DNA from: Elusimicrobiota bacterium
GTDB lineage: Bacteria > Elusimicrobiota > Elusimicrobia > 2-02-FULL-39-32
NCBI GenBank assembly: GCA_023249715.1
Contig: JAHFCA010000103.1
Location: 1 to 5,634 of the forward strand
Length of the DNA: 5,634 nucleotides
Direction: 5' to 3'
Numbering within the stretch: position 1 is the stretch's first letter; each line of letters starts with the position of its first letter. The translations under genes and the position numbers were made by a program. Shown here piece by piece: positions 1-5,634 of this stretch. Below the pieces are notes generated by a model, which saw only the letters and a program-made list of their open reading frames with translations, had not been told where the DNA came from and ran no database searches.

Positions 1-740
1 TTCTCCAGCGCCACCAGCTCCGCCCCCAACGACCCAAACACTTCTTGCGCCACTTCGCTCGCCGACCCATTCGCGCAATCCACCACCCACCTTTTCCCCC
101 GCATCGAAAAAGCAGGCGCATAGCACGATTTTAAAAATTCAAGATAGATATCCTTAGGAGAATTTAGGAACAGCGTCTCAATTTTATTTTCATCCGAGCG
201 ACTATGAGCGAAAATTTTTTCTAAATTATTCCTCTGCCTCCGCATGTTTGAGCCTTGGCGCCCGCCAAGGCGAGTTCGGAGGCAAGAAAAAATTTTAGCG
301 AATGCGAGTTGAAAATAAAATTGAGACGCTGTTCCTAAATTCTCCTCCACCTCCCGCTCCCACGCCTGCGAAAACTTATACCCCGTGGAGGTGAAGAATT
401 TAACTCCATTATATTCTGGCGGGTTATGGGACGCGGAAATAACGCTCCCTCCCAGATAGCGCCCCTGTTTTAATAAGGCCGAAATCGCCGCCGTAGGAAT
501 CACGCCGCAGGAAATCACCGCGCAGCCGCTGGCGCAAAACCCTTCGGACAACGCCGCTTCTATCCAGGGTCCCGACTCGCGCGTATCTCTGCCAATTAAA
601 ATTTCTTTATTCCGGGAAGCGGAACCGCTTTTAGCAAGCAAAAGTTTTCCGCACGCGTACCCGATCGCCTTCAATTTTTCCGGATTTAAGGGAGGCTTTC
701 CCGCCAAAGCTCTAATACCATCGGTGCCAAAAAGCGCCAT
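1..740 (-). CDS. glmM: Phosphoglucosamine mutase GlmM, N-terminal part, interrupted in frame by a palindromic element
   Basis: GlmM converts glucosamine-6-phosphate to glucosamine-1-phosphate in the cytoplasm, on the way to UDP-GlcNAc and cell-wall precursors. I translated 246 codons; the gene runs off the low-coordinate edge, so the metal-binding, sugar-binding and phosphate-binding domains are not visible. The N-terminus reads MALFGTDGIR, the standard family start. RDTRESG lies at residues 51-57 and the active-site loop SASHNP at 102-107, with Ser104 the expected phosphoserine. YLEFLKS (about 199-205) and VVDCANGSA (about 219-227) open the second domain. Residues about 132-195 come from the palindromic element at 156-346 and do not resemble GlmM. 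The frame stays open, so the protein may be full length with an enlarged linker. The ATG at 740 follows the cdaR-like stop by 26 bases and has no clear Shine-Dalgarno site. In many bacteria GlmM also binds and inhibits CdaA, encoded two ORFs upstream. Confidence 0.9.
   Translation of the reverse strand, partial: MALFGTDGIRALAGKPPLNPEKLKAIGYACGKLLLAKSGSASRNKEILIGRDTRESGPWIEAALSEGFCASGCAVISCGVIPTAAISALLKQGRYLGGSVISASHNPPEYNGVKFFTSTGYKFSQAWEREVEENLGTASQFYFQLAFAKIFSCLRTRLGGRQGSNMRRQRNNLEKIFAHSRSDENKIETLFLNSPKDIYLEFLKSCYAPAFSMRGKRWVVDCANGSASEVAQEVFGSLGAELVALE
156..346. repeat. Palindromic (MITE/RPE-like) element inside glmM
   Basis: The arms at 156-192 and 310-346 are perfect 37-bp reverse complements, starting AGGAGAATTTAGG on the left. 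Between them are further imperfect complementary blocks: GCCTCCG at 236-242 against CGGAGGC at 277-283, and a central GC-rich hairpin GCCTTGGCG/CGCCAAGGC (252-260 and 263-271) with a 2-base loop. The whole forms one long cruciform or hairpin of about 190 bp. No transposase is encoded, so if mobile it would be non-autonomous. TCCT occurs at 151-154 and again at 343-346, which could be a 4-base target duplication; counted that way the added DNA is 192 bp, or 64 codons. That boundary is inference. Read on the glmM strand the element is stop-free. No known repeat family is recognised. Confidence 0.9.
252..271. repeat. GC-rich hairpin at the centre of the palindromic element
   Basis: Nine bases GCCTTGGCG are followed by CC and the exact complement CGCCAAGGC. 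This is the turn of the larger fold-back structure. It could be mistaken for a terminator, but the T-run expected directly after the stem is absent on both strands, and glmM coding continues past it. Confidence 0.8.
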
Positions 741-766
741 AAATAAATTAACCCAAACAATTCCGC

Positions 767-880
767 TTAACGAAAAGGGTGGCGCAGATAGACCCAAAGA
801 ATTAAGGCGAGCATTAACGCAAAAAGTTTGAGCGTCCCATTCTCTTTCAATCTTCCAATCAGAAGGTGAAACCAATTCAT
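767..880 (-). CDS. CdaR/YbbR-like micro-protein, membrane helix only (37 aa)
   Basis: This short ORF begins MNWFHLLIGRLKENG, continues TLKLFALMLALILWVYLR, and ends HPFR. The pattern 'basic/Asn-Gly, LKL, hydrophobic stretch, LWVYL' is the one found at the N-terminus of CdaR (YbbR-domain) proteins, which anchor in the membrane and regulate the diadenylate cyclase CdaA. Residues about 16-32 form one predicted membrane helix, with the C-terminus predicted to end just outside it. Full CdaR proteins carry one to four extracytoplasmic YbbR domains; here none exist, because the stop is followed by only 26 bases before glmM. The ATG overlaps the cdaA stop as ATGA, and AAGGAG lies 7 bases upstream, so translation is likely. 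The cdaA-cdaR-glmM position supports the assignment. Whether it still binds CdaA is unknown. Alternatives are a truncated, decaying cdaR or an unrelated small membrane protein. Confidence 0.7.
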   Translation of the reverse strand: MNWFHLLIGRLKENGTLKLFALMLALILWVYLRHPFR

Positions 881-1692
881 AAATTCGCTCCTTCTGACTG
901 ACTGCTATTTTTTAAAATAGATCTATCGTCCTTACTTTTAAACAAATCGTACAACCGCTTTCTTAAATCGTCAAAACTAATGTTCCGTTCCAAATTTCCG
1001 TCTTTAGCGATAGAAATCTGCCCGGTCTCTTCCGACAAAACCAAAACCACCGCATCCGACGTTTCCGTTAAACCCACCGCCGCCCTATGGCGCAACCCTA
1101 AAACTTTGGCAAAGTGAGGATCATCGGTAATGGGGAGAATGCACCCCGCCGCCGCAATCCCATTTTCCGAAACAATAATCGCTCCGTCGTGTAAAGGGGA
1201 TCTGGGGTGTAAAATAGAAAGAATGAGTTCCGTGGAAATTTCTCCGTTGATACGCGTCCCCGTCTCCACAAAATTTTTTAATCCTGTTTCCAGTTCCAAC
1301 ACCACAAGCGCTCCGATCTTCTTCTCGGAACATTCCTGCAACGCCCGTACCATCTCTTCCACAAAAGAGAGTTGCCCCTTTAGCGCCCAGTGGAACGTGG
1401 AGTGTCCTCCCAATTGAGCCAAAGCGGCGCGTATCTCCGGCTGAAAGACCACCGCGATCACTAAAATCCCCGCCACCCAAAACTTTTGCAGAATCCATCC
1501 CGTCACGGTAAAATTAAAGACTTCCGTCGCTAAAAAAGTCGTGAAGGCTAAAAGTAAAATTCCCTGAATTACCTGCACCGACCGGGTTCCCCGCACCAAA
1601 AGCATCACTCGGTAAAAAAGGGTGCTCACCAAGAGAATATCTAATATATCTCTCAAACCGTAATTCCAAATCAGCGTTAAATACGAAATCAA
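877..1692 (-). CDS. cdaA: Diadenylate cyclase CdaA (DisA_N/DAC domain membrane protein)
   Basis: CdaA joins two ATP molecules into the second messenger cyclic di-AMP at the inner face of the membrane. The 271-aa length is typical of the family. Three hydrophobic segments lie at about residues 15-34, 40-58 and 68-86. A short linker follows, then the DAC domain at about 105-235. The signature motifs are intact: LHDGA at 167-171 and RHRAA at 201-205, in the contexts RSPLHDGAIIV and LGLRHRAAVGL. The C-terminal tail (about 252-271) is polar and probably disordered. The start is TTG at 1692, one base after the folP stop, chosen because GGGGAG lies 6 bases upstream and because the N-terminus then matches the usual family start before the first helix. 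Neighbours are the cdaR-like ORF and glmM, the standard c-di-AMP module. In other bacteria this messenger controls potassium and osmolyte uptake and cell-wall homeostasis. Confidence 0.95.
   Translation of the reverse strand: MISYLTLIWNYGLRDILDILLVSTLFYRVMLLVRGTRSVQVIQGILLLAFTTFLATEVFNFTVTGWILQKFWVAGILVIAVVFQPEIRAALAQLGGHSTFHWALKGQLSFVEEMVRALQECSEKKIGALVVLELETGLKNFVETGTRINGEISTELILSILHPRSPLHDGAIIVSENGIAAAGCILPITDDPHFAKVLGLRHRAAVGLTETSDAVVLVLSEETGQISIAKDGNLERNISFDDLRKRLYDLFKSKDDRSILKNSSQSEGANL
888..893 (-). promoter_or_regulatory. Strong ribosome binding site for the cdaR-like micro-protein
   Basis: AAGGAG on the minus strand, 7 bases before the ATG at 880, within the last codons of cdaA. It is among the best Shine-Dalgarno matches in the window and is the main argument that the 37-codon ORF is translated. 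Confidence 0.75.
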
Positions 1693-1693
1693 A

Positions 1694-2503
1694 TTAAGCT
1701 CCCCGAATTGCTTCTGCTACCTGCAGCGCCTTTTTTGTCGCGGCCACATCATGCACTCTAAAAACGGAAGCTCCGTTTAAGTAAGCCCATACGGCGGCGG
1801 CCAAGCTTCCCTCCAACCGTTCTTCCACGCCTAAAATTTCACCCCTCTCCATTCCCGCCTTGCCAATAAAAGATTTTCTGGAACAGCCAATCAAAACCTC
1901 CGCCCCTAAACTACTAAATTCTTTTAAAGATTTTAAGAGCTGTAAGTTATGAGAGAAAGTTTTTCCAAAACCAATGCCGGGATCCAGCCAAATTTTATTC
2001 CGGGAAATCCCCGCGCTTAATAGAAATTCCATTCTTTTTTTTAAAAAACTCTTCACCTCTTGCGCCACATTTTTATACCGCGGATTTTTTTGCATTGTGC
2101 CCGGTTCCCCCTGGCTATGCATTAAAACCACGGTGGGTTTAAATTTCCGTATAATGCCTAGCATCTCCGGATCTCTTAAACCGGAAATGTCGTTCAGAAT
2201 GGTAGCCCCCTCGCCAAAAGCGGCTTGCGCCACTTCGCTTTTCACCGTATCCACGGAAATTTTTATTTTTTCAAATTTTTTTTTAATCCCTTTTAAGATG
2301 GGCAGAACTCTTTTTTTTTCTTCTTCCGCGGAAATGGGCCGGGCCCCCGGCCGGGAAGATTCTCCGCCAATGTCCAGGATGTGCGCTCCTTCTTTTATTA
2401 AACGCTCCGCCTGCTTTAAGGCGGCAGACGGCGCCATAAAACGCCCCCCGTCATAAAAAGAATCGGGGGTAACGTTTAAAACGCCCATCAATTTAAACGC
2501 CAT
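1694..2503 (-). CDS. folP: Dihydropteroate synthase FolP
   Basis: FolP condenses p-aminobenzoate with dihydropterin pyrophosphate to give dihydropteroate in folate synthesis; it is the sulfonamide target. The 269 residues match the usual length of a single-domain TIM-barrel enzyme. Family motifs run in order: MGVLNVTPDSF at 6-16, DIGGESSRPGA at 44-54 (pterin and PABA loop), SVDT at 83-86, NDISG at 104-108, MHSQGEPGTMQ at 128-138, DPGIGFGK at 174-181, GCSRKSFIG at 206-214 and RVHDV at 249-253. All expected catalytic and pterin-binding positions seem present. The ATG shares one base with the ftsH stop (TAATG), so translation is probably coupled; no strong Shine-Dalgarno site is seen. The gene has two A9 runs on the coding strand, at 2276-2284 and 2311-2319. 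Other folate genes are absent nearby, but folP beside ftsH is a common arrangement. Confidence 0.96.
   Translation of the reverse strand: MAFKLMGVLNVTPDSFYDGGRFMAPSAALKQAERLIKEGAHILDIGGESSRPGARPISAEEEKKRVLPILKGIKKKFEKIKISVDTVKSEVAQAAFGEGATILNDISGLRDPEMLGIIRKFKPTVVLMHSQGEPGTMQKNPRYKNVAQEVKSFLKKRMEFLLSAGISRNKIWLDPGIGFGKTFSHNLQLLKSLKEFSSLGAEVLIGCSRKSFIGKAGMERGEILGVEERLEGSLAAAVWAYLNGASVFRVHDVAATKKALQVAEAIRGA
1699..1704 (-). promoter_or_regulatory. Ribosome binding site deciding the TTG start of cdaA
   Basis: GGGGAG on the minus strand, 6 bases before the TTG at 1692-1690 and inside the end of folP. It supports initiation at TTG; no ATG occurs in the frame between it and the first membrane helix. 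Confidence 0.7.
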
Positions 2504-4428
2504 TACGTGGCGGGCTGTGGGTTGGGATTTAAGGTGGGAAAAGGGCCGGCTTTATTTTCTTTGGCCTCTTTTTCTATTTTTTCAACAATCGGGTTAGAAG
2601 CGCCGGCAGCGGACTCTTTAGGACGGGGAGGAAATCCCAGGAGTTGGTCAATCTCATCGATTTCCAAAATTTCCTTCTCGGTCAATTTTTCCGCCAACAA
2701 TTTTAATTTATCAAAATTAGTCTGCAGCAGTTTCTTTGCTCGCGCCGCGCATTCGGTAATAATCCGTTTTACTTCGCTGTCTATGAGCTCGGCTGTCTTC
2801 TCCGAATATTCCCGTTGGTGGGTCATGAGATCGCGCCCCAAAAATACTTCGCTCTCTTTTTTTCTAAAGGTAATAGGTCCCAGAGCTTCGCTCATGCCAA
2901 ACTCAGTCACCATGCGCTGCACCATGGCGGTCGCCTTAGAAAAATCGTCCTGAGCCCCGGAAGTCGCTTCGTTAAAAACCAGCTCTTCCGCGGTTCTACC
3001 GCCCAAGAGAACGGTCACTCGGTTTAAAATTTCTTCCCGCCCCAATAAATAGCGATCTTCCAATGGAAGCTGCAACGTGTACCCCAACGCCATTCCTCGG
3101 GAGATAATGCTGATCTTGTGCAAGGGGTCCGCCCCCGGCGTTAAACGCGCCACCAAAGCGTGGCCCGACTCGTGGTAGGCCACCACTTTTTTCTCTTTGT
3201 CGGAAATCATACGGGATTTTCTCTCCGGGCCGGCGATTACTCTCTCAATCGCCTCTTCTAATTCATCTAAGGTCACCGCCGATTTATTTCTCCGCGCCGC
3301 CAGCAACGCCGCTTCGTTCACCAAATTAGCCAAGTCCGCTCCTACAAATCCGGGAGTGCGGCGGGCAATTAAAGAAAGGTCTACTTCCGGGCTCATTTTG
3401 ACCACTTTGGCATGCACTTTTAAAATATCTTCTCTTCCCTTTAAGTCGGGCATGGGAATGACCACTTGCCTGTCAAACCGTCCGGGCCGCAATAAAGCGG
3501 GGTCGAGCACATCCGGGCGGTTTGTGGCTGCAATCATAATCACGCCTTCTTTAGTGTCAAAACCATCCATCTCCACCAGCAATTGGTTCAGCGTTTGTTC
3601 TCTCTCGTCATGGCCGCCGCCAAATCCGGCAAAACGGTGGCGCCCTACGGCGTCAATTTCATCCACAAACAAAAGGCAGGGAGCGTTTTTGCGCCCCTGT
3701 TCAAAGAGGTCGCGCACACGGCTCGCCCCTACGCCCACAAACATCTCCACAAATTCCGATCCGCTGCTGGAAAAAAACGGCACGTTCGCTTCCCCCGCCA
3801 CCGCCTTGGCTAACAATGTTTTTCCCGTACCGGGAGCGCCGTATAAAAGAACCCCTTTAGGAATTTTTCCACCCAACTTTTGAAACTTGGCCGGGTCTTT
3901 TAAAAACTCAATAATCTCTTTTAACTCTTCTTTTGCTTCTTCGCAGCCCGCCACATCGCCAAAGTTTGTTTTTACTTTTTTGCCCGTCTGCAGCTTGGCC
4001 TTCGATCTGGCAAAGGAAAGCGCCTGCTTTCCGCCCCCTTGCATGGGACGGATCAACAACATCCAAAAAACGAACCAGAAAATTAAGACATAAACCAAAT
4101 TTTGCAAAATCATAGGCCACCAGGCGCGGTCTGTGGCCCCGCTATAATTTTGCACTTTATAGAGTTCTAATTCTTCCACCAGTTTCGGATCGGGCAAGGG
4201 AATGGTTTTAAACGCCACTTCTTTTCCGTCCGCTCCTTTTAATTTTCCCTTAATTAAATCTTGCCGCATCTGCAGTTCGCTTATTCTTCCCTCTTTTAAA
4301 CTCCGTTTAAAGGTGGAATATTCAATCTCCTGCTCCATCGTTAACGTCCCAAAAGAACGCACAATTAAAACCAGGGATATAAAAACCATAACCCAAACTA
4401 GGACTTGTTTTGTAATTTTATCTTTCAT
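2503..4428 (-). CDS. ftsH: ATP-dependent zinc metalloprotease FtsH
   Basis: FtsH is a hexameric membrane AAA+ protease that extracts and degrades damaged membrane proteins and short-lived regulators. The 641-aa protein has membrane helix 1 at about residues 8-26, an extracytoplasmic domain at 28-103, and helix 2 at about 105-127. The AAA module has Walker A GAPGTGKT at 197-204, the pore segment FVEMFVGVG at 226-234, Walker B LLFVDEID at 252-259, and the second region of homology at 301-320 with arginine fingers R317 and R320. The peptidase domain has the zinc motif HESGH at 419-423; D495 in SGAQDDFSKAT fits the third zinc ligand. The C-terminal 40 or so residues are rich in Pro, Asn and Lys and probably disordered. 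The ATG overlaps the tilS stop by 4 bases and lacks a clear Shine-Dalgarno site. tilS-ftsH adjacency is widespread in bacteria. Nothing looks broken. Confidence 0.98.
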   Translation of the reverse strand: MKDKITKQVLVWVMVFISLVLIVRSFGTLTMEQEIEYSTFKRSLKEGRISELQMRQDLIKGKLKGADGKEVAFKTIPLPDPKLVEELELYKVQNYSGATDRAWWPMILQNLVYVLIFWFVFWMLLIRPMQGGGKQALSFARSKAKLQTGKKVKTNFGDVAGCEEAKEELKEIIEFLKDPAKFQKLGGKIPKGVLLYGAPGTGKTLLAKAVAGEANVPFFSSSGSEFVEMFVGVGASRVRDLFEQGRKNAPCLLFVDEIDAVGRHRFAGFGGGHDEREQTLNQLLVEMDGFDTKEGVIMIAATNRPDVLDPALLRPGRFDRQVVIPMPDLKGREDILKVHAKVVKMSPEVDLSLIARRTPGFVGADLANLVNEAALLAARRNKSAVTLDELEEAIERVIAGPERKSRMISDKEKKVVAYHESGHALVARLTPGADPLHKISIISRGMALGYTLQLPLEDRYLLGREEILNRVTVLLGGRTAEELVFNEATSGAQDDFSKATAMVQRMVTEFGMSEALGPITFRKKESEVFLGRDLMTHQREYSEKTAELIDSEVKRIITECAARAKKLLQTNFDKLKLLAEKLTEKEILEIDEIDQLLGFPPRPKESAAGASNPIVEKIEKEAKENKAGPFPTLNPNPQPAT

Positions 4429-5363
4429 TGAATTAATTTGGCCATTAAAACTAAATAACGCTTCAGCCTTCTCTCCTTCTCTAGAGTGGCCATTTTCGCC
4501 TCTATCCCTTTGGAAGAAGAGTGCGGAAACAGCTTTGTCAAAAATAGTGTTCTTAAAATACGATGATATCTAAAAAAAGCCTCCACATCAAGCCACCGTC
4601 CGTCGGCCAAGAAAACCTTTTTTTGCATCTTTCCCAATTCCAAATCTTGCGCTTCGCTACTCTTTTGAAGCAGATAAGAAAGATAAGAAACTTTATTTTG
4701 AATTTTTGGCTGCGCTTCTTTTAAGAGCGGCAAAAGCTTGTGCCGCACCCAGTTTCTTTTAAATTCTAAATTAAGATTGGAACTATCCTCCACAAAATCC
4801 AGCCGCTGGCTTTTTAAATAACGCAAAATTTCTTCCCGACTAAAAGATAAAAGAGGACGGACTAAATCCACATTTTTATCCCTAGCCTTTAAAGTAACAT
4901 CGCTCAACGGCCGCAACGGCCAAATAGCGCACAACCCCTTGGGCCCCGCGCCCCGAATGAGATTAAGAAAAAATGTCTCGGCTTGGTCGTCCGCGTTATG
5001 CGCCGTTACAATGGTTTTGGCTCCCAGCGCGCGCGCCACTCTCGAAAACGCCCCATACCGCAAAATCCTCGCCGCTTCTTCTATCCCCGTACGCTGTGTA
5101 ACAGGACAGGCGCAAACTCTACATTCCACTTTTAACCGCCCGCACAAATCTTCCACAAATTTCTGGTCGCGCGCCGACTCCTCCCCCCGCAAACGATGCT
5201 GCGCGTGAACGGCCGCAATCTTCCAACCCCTCTCCCGCCTCAACCGCCACAGCAAATGGAGCAACGCCACAGAATCCGCCCCCCCCGAAACCCCCACTGC
5301 CACAGGCCCCGCGGGAACAGAATCCAAAACCCTCTCTTTCCTAAATTCCTGAAACAATTCCAT
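4425..5363 (-). CDS. tilS: tRNA(Ile)-lysidine synthetase TilS, short form
   Basis: TilS uses ATP and lysine to convert C34 of the CAU-anticodon tRNA-Ile to lysidine, so that it reads AUA as isoleucine. With the ATG at 5363 the protein has 312 residues. The PP-loop ATPase motif SGGADS is at 26-31, followed by VHAQHRLRG (about 52-60), the conserved HNADDQAET (about 122-130), and LIRGAGPKGL. The helical second domain begins near residue 170 with RPLL and includes VEDSSN and NWVRHKLLPLL. The protein ends near residue 312 and lacks the C-terminal TilS_C domains of the roughly 430-aa E. coli enzyme; short forms, such as that of Aquifex, are known and active. A TTG at 5366 is in frame directly before the ATG and is better spaced from AGGA at 5376-5379 (9 versus 12 bases), so the true start could be one codon earlier. 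It is the first gene of the apparent operon. Confidence 0.95.
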   Translation of the reverse strand: MELFQEFRKERVLDSVPAGPVAVGVSGGADSVALLHLLWRLRRERGWKIAAVHAQHRLRGEESARDQKFVEDLCGRLKVECRVCACPVTQRTGIEEAARILRYGAFSRVARALGAKTIVTAHNADDQAETFFLNLIRGAGPKGLCAIWPLRPLSDVTLKARDKNVDLVRPLLSFSREEILRYLKSQRLDFVEDSSNLNLEFKRNWVRHKLLPLLKEAQPKIQNKVSYLSYLLQKSSEAQDLELGKMQKKVFLADGRWLDVEAFFRYHRILRTLFLTKLFPHSSSKGIEAKMATLEKERRLKRYLVLMAKLIQ

Positions 5364-5471
5364 CAAAATTATTTTTCCTGCTCAAGCTTTAGTTTTAATA
5401 GAAATAATGTATCTTTTCTTAAATTAACTTTAAACCCAGGCTTTCAAAGAATCAAAAGTTCTGAATCTTTA
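5364..5471 (-). promoter_or_regulatory. Intergenic gap before tilS, likely operon promoter region
   Basis: This AT-rich 108-bp stretch is the largest non-coding gap in the window and the only obvious place for an operon promoter. It holds a weak AGGA ribosome site at 5376-5379. Possible -10 and -35 elements exist on the minus strand, for example TACATT with TTTAAA 17 bases upstream (4 of 6 matches each), but in sequence this AT-rich they are not convincing. No strong stem plus T-run terminator for the upstream gene was found, so read-through from that gene is also possible. Confidence 0.3.
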
Positions 5472-5634
5472 TTACGCTTGAATTTCAAAAGTTTGGGATG
5501 TTTCCTGCGAGAGTTCCCCTTCCAAAAGCCATTTCCAAAGAGGAACTAAATGAACTGTGTTATCGTTAAGTTTTTCTTCCCCACTAACATCTTCTGTAAT
5601 AATTGTCGCAGTCGTAACATTCAATTCTCTAATG
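5472..5634 (-). CDS. C-terminal fragment of an unidentified protein, possibly a DUF4143-type AAA ATPase
   Basis: An open frame enters from the high-coordinate edge and ends at a TAA at 5474-5472, giving the last 53 residues of a gene that starts outside the window. It reads ATIITEDVSGEEKL, then VHLVPLWKWLLEG, then a polar tail of about 14 residues. From memory, a closing segment of the type 'IIT-D-EGEE-(x)-IPLWKWLL' is common at the end of DUF4143-containing AAA ATPases of archaea and bacteria, where it is part of a nuclease-like C-terminal fold. This is a resemblance over about 30 residues only. The frame is supported by its acidic, non-repetitive composition and by stops in the alternative frames. 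It lies on the same strand as tilS but is separated by a gap, so it need not belong to the operon. Confidence 0.5.
   Translation of the reverse strand, partial: IRELNVTTATIITEDVSGEEKLNDNTVHLVPLWKWLLEGELSQETSQTFEIQA

Noticed and set aside
252..271. GC-rich hairpin as an intrinsic terminator
   Set aside because: There is no T-run directly after the stem on either strand, and it is the centre of a larger palindrome inside an open coding frame.
156..346. CRISPR or tandem repeat
   Set aside because: The repeat is one inverted pair, with no direct repeats separated by regular spacers.
1..740. glmM as a pseudogene because of the insertion
   Set aside because: The frame is open across the element and conserved GlmM motifs on both sides share that frame, so a full-length product remains possible; the rest of the gene is not visible.
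1121..1498. A 125-codon open frame on the minus strand in another frame of cdaA
   Set aside because: cdaA in the overlapping frame has intact family motifs, and this translation shows no recognisable domain and an odd Gly/Arg-rich make-up.
3197..3883. A 228-codon open frame on the plus strand
   Set aside because: It lies wholly antisense to the AAA and peptidase part of ftsH, has a Ser/Thr/Pro-rich composition typical of a complement frame, and shows no family motif.
5472..5634. The gap upstream of tilS as fully non-coding
   Set aside because: A stop-free frame with a protein-like tail runs from the window edge to 5472, so only about 108 bp is truly intergenic.

Overview
The window is about 5.6 kb of dense bacterial chromosome. 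Every supported gene lies on the minus strand, so transcription runs from the high to the low coordinates. In that direction the order is: the C-terminal tail of an unidentified upstream gene (possibly a DUF4143-type ATPase), a gap of about 108 bp, then tilS, ftsH, folP, cdaA, a 37-codon cdaR-like mini-ORF, and glmM, whose 3' end lies outside the window. From tilS to the mini-ORF the genes overlap by 1-4 bases or are 1 base apart, which suggests one translationally coupled operon.

Functions: TilS makes lysidine in tRNA-Ile so that AUA codons are read. FtsH is the membrane AAA+ zinc protease. FolP is dihydropteroate synthase. CdaA is the membrane diadenylate cyclase that makes c-di-AMP, CdaR is its usual membrane partner, and GlmM makes glucosamine-1-phosphate for peptidoglycan and lipopolysaccharide precursors. 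The cdaA-cdaR-glmM order is the conserved c-di-AMP module, in which CdaR and GlmM bind and tune the cyclase. An ftsH-folP-cdaA-cdaR-glmM order is, from memory, seen in several Gram-negative-type lineages (deltaproteobacterial and PVC/Omnitrophota- or Elusimicrobiota-like). An uncultured bacterium of such a lineage is a reasonable guess, but the window does not fix the phylum.

Two features stand out. First, glmM contains a roughly 190-bp palindromic element at 156-346, with perfect 37-bp inverted arms and a GC-rich central hairpin. It leaves the reading frame open and sits in frame between conserved GlmM blocks. It resembles in principle the protein-coding palindromic elements of Rickettsia, but no known family is recognised. 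Second, the cdaR position holds only a 37-aa ORF that keeps the N-terminal membrane helix typical of CdaR/YbbR proteins and has no YbbR domains. It has a strong Shine-Dalgarno site, which suggests a real micro-protein and not debris.

The rest looks like ordinary conserved housekeeping genes with their catalytic motifs intact. No tRNA, rRNA, CRISPR array, riboswitch or convincing terminator was seen.
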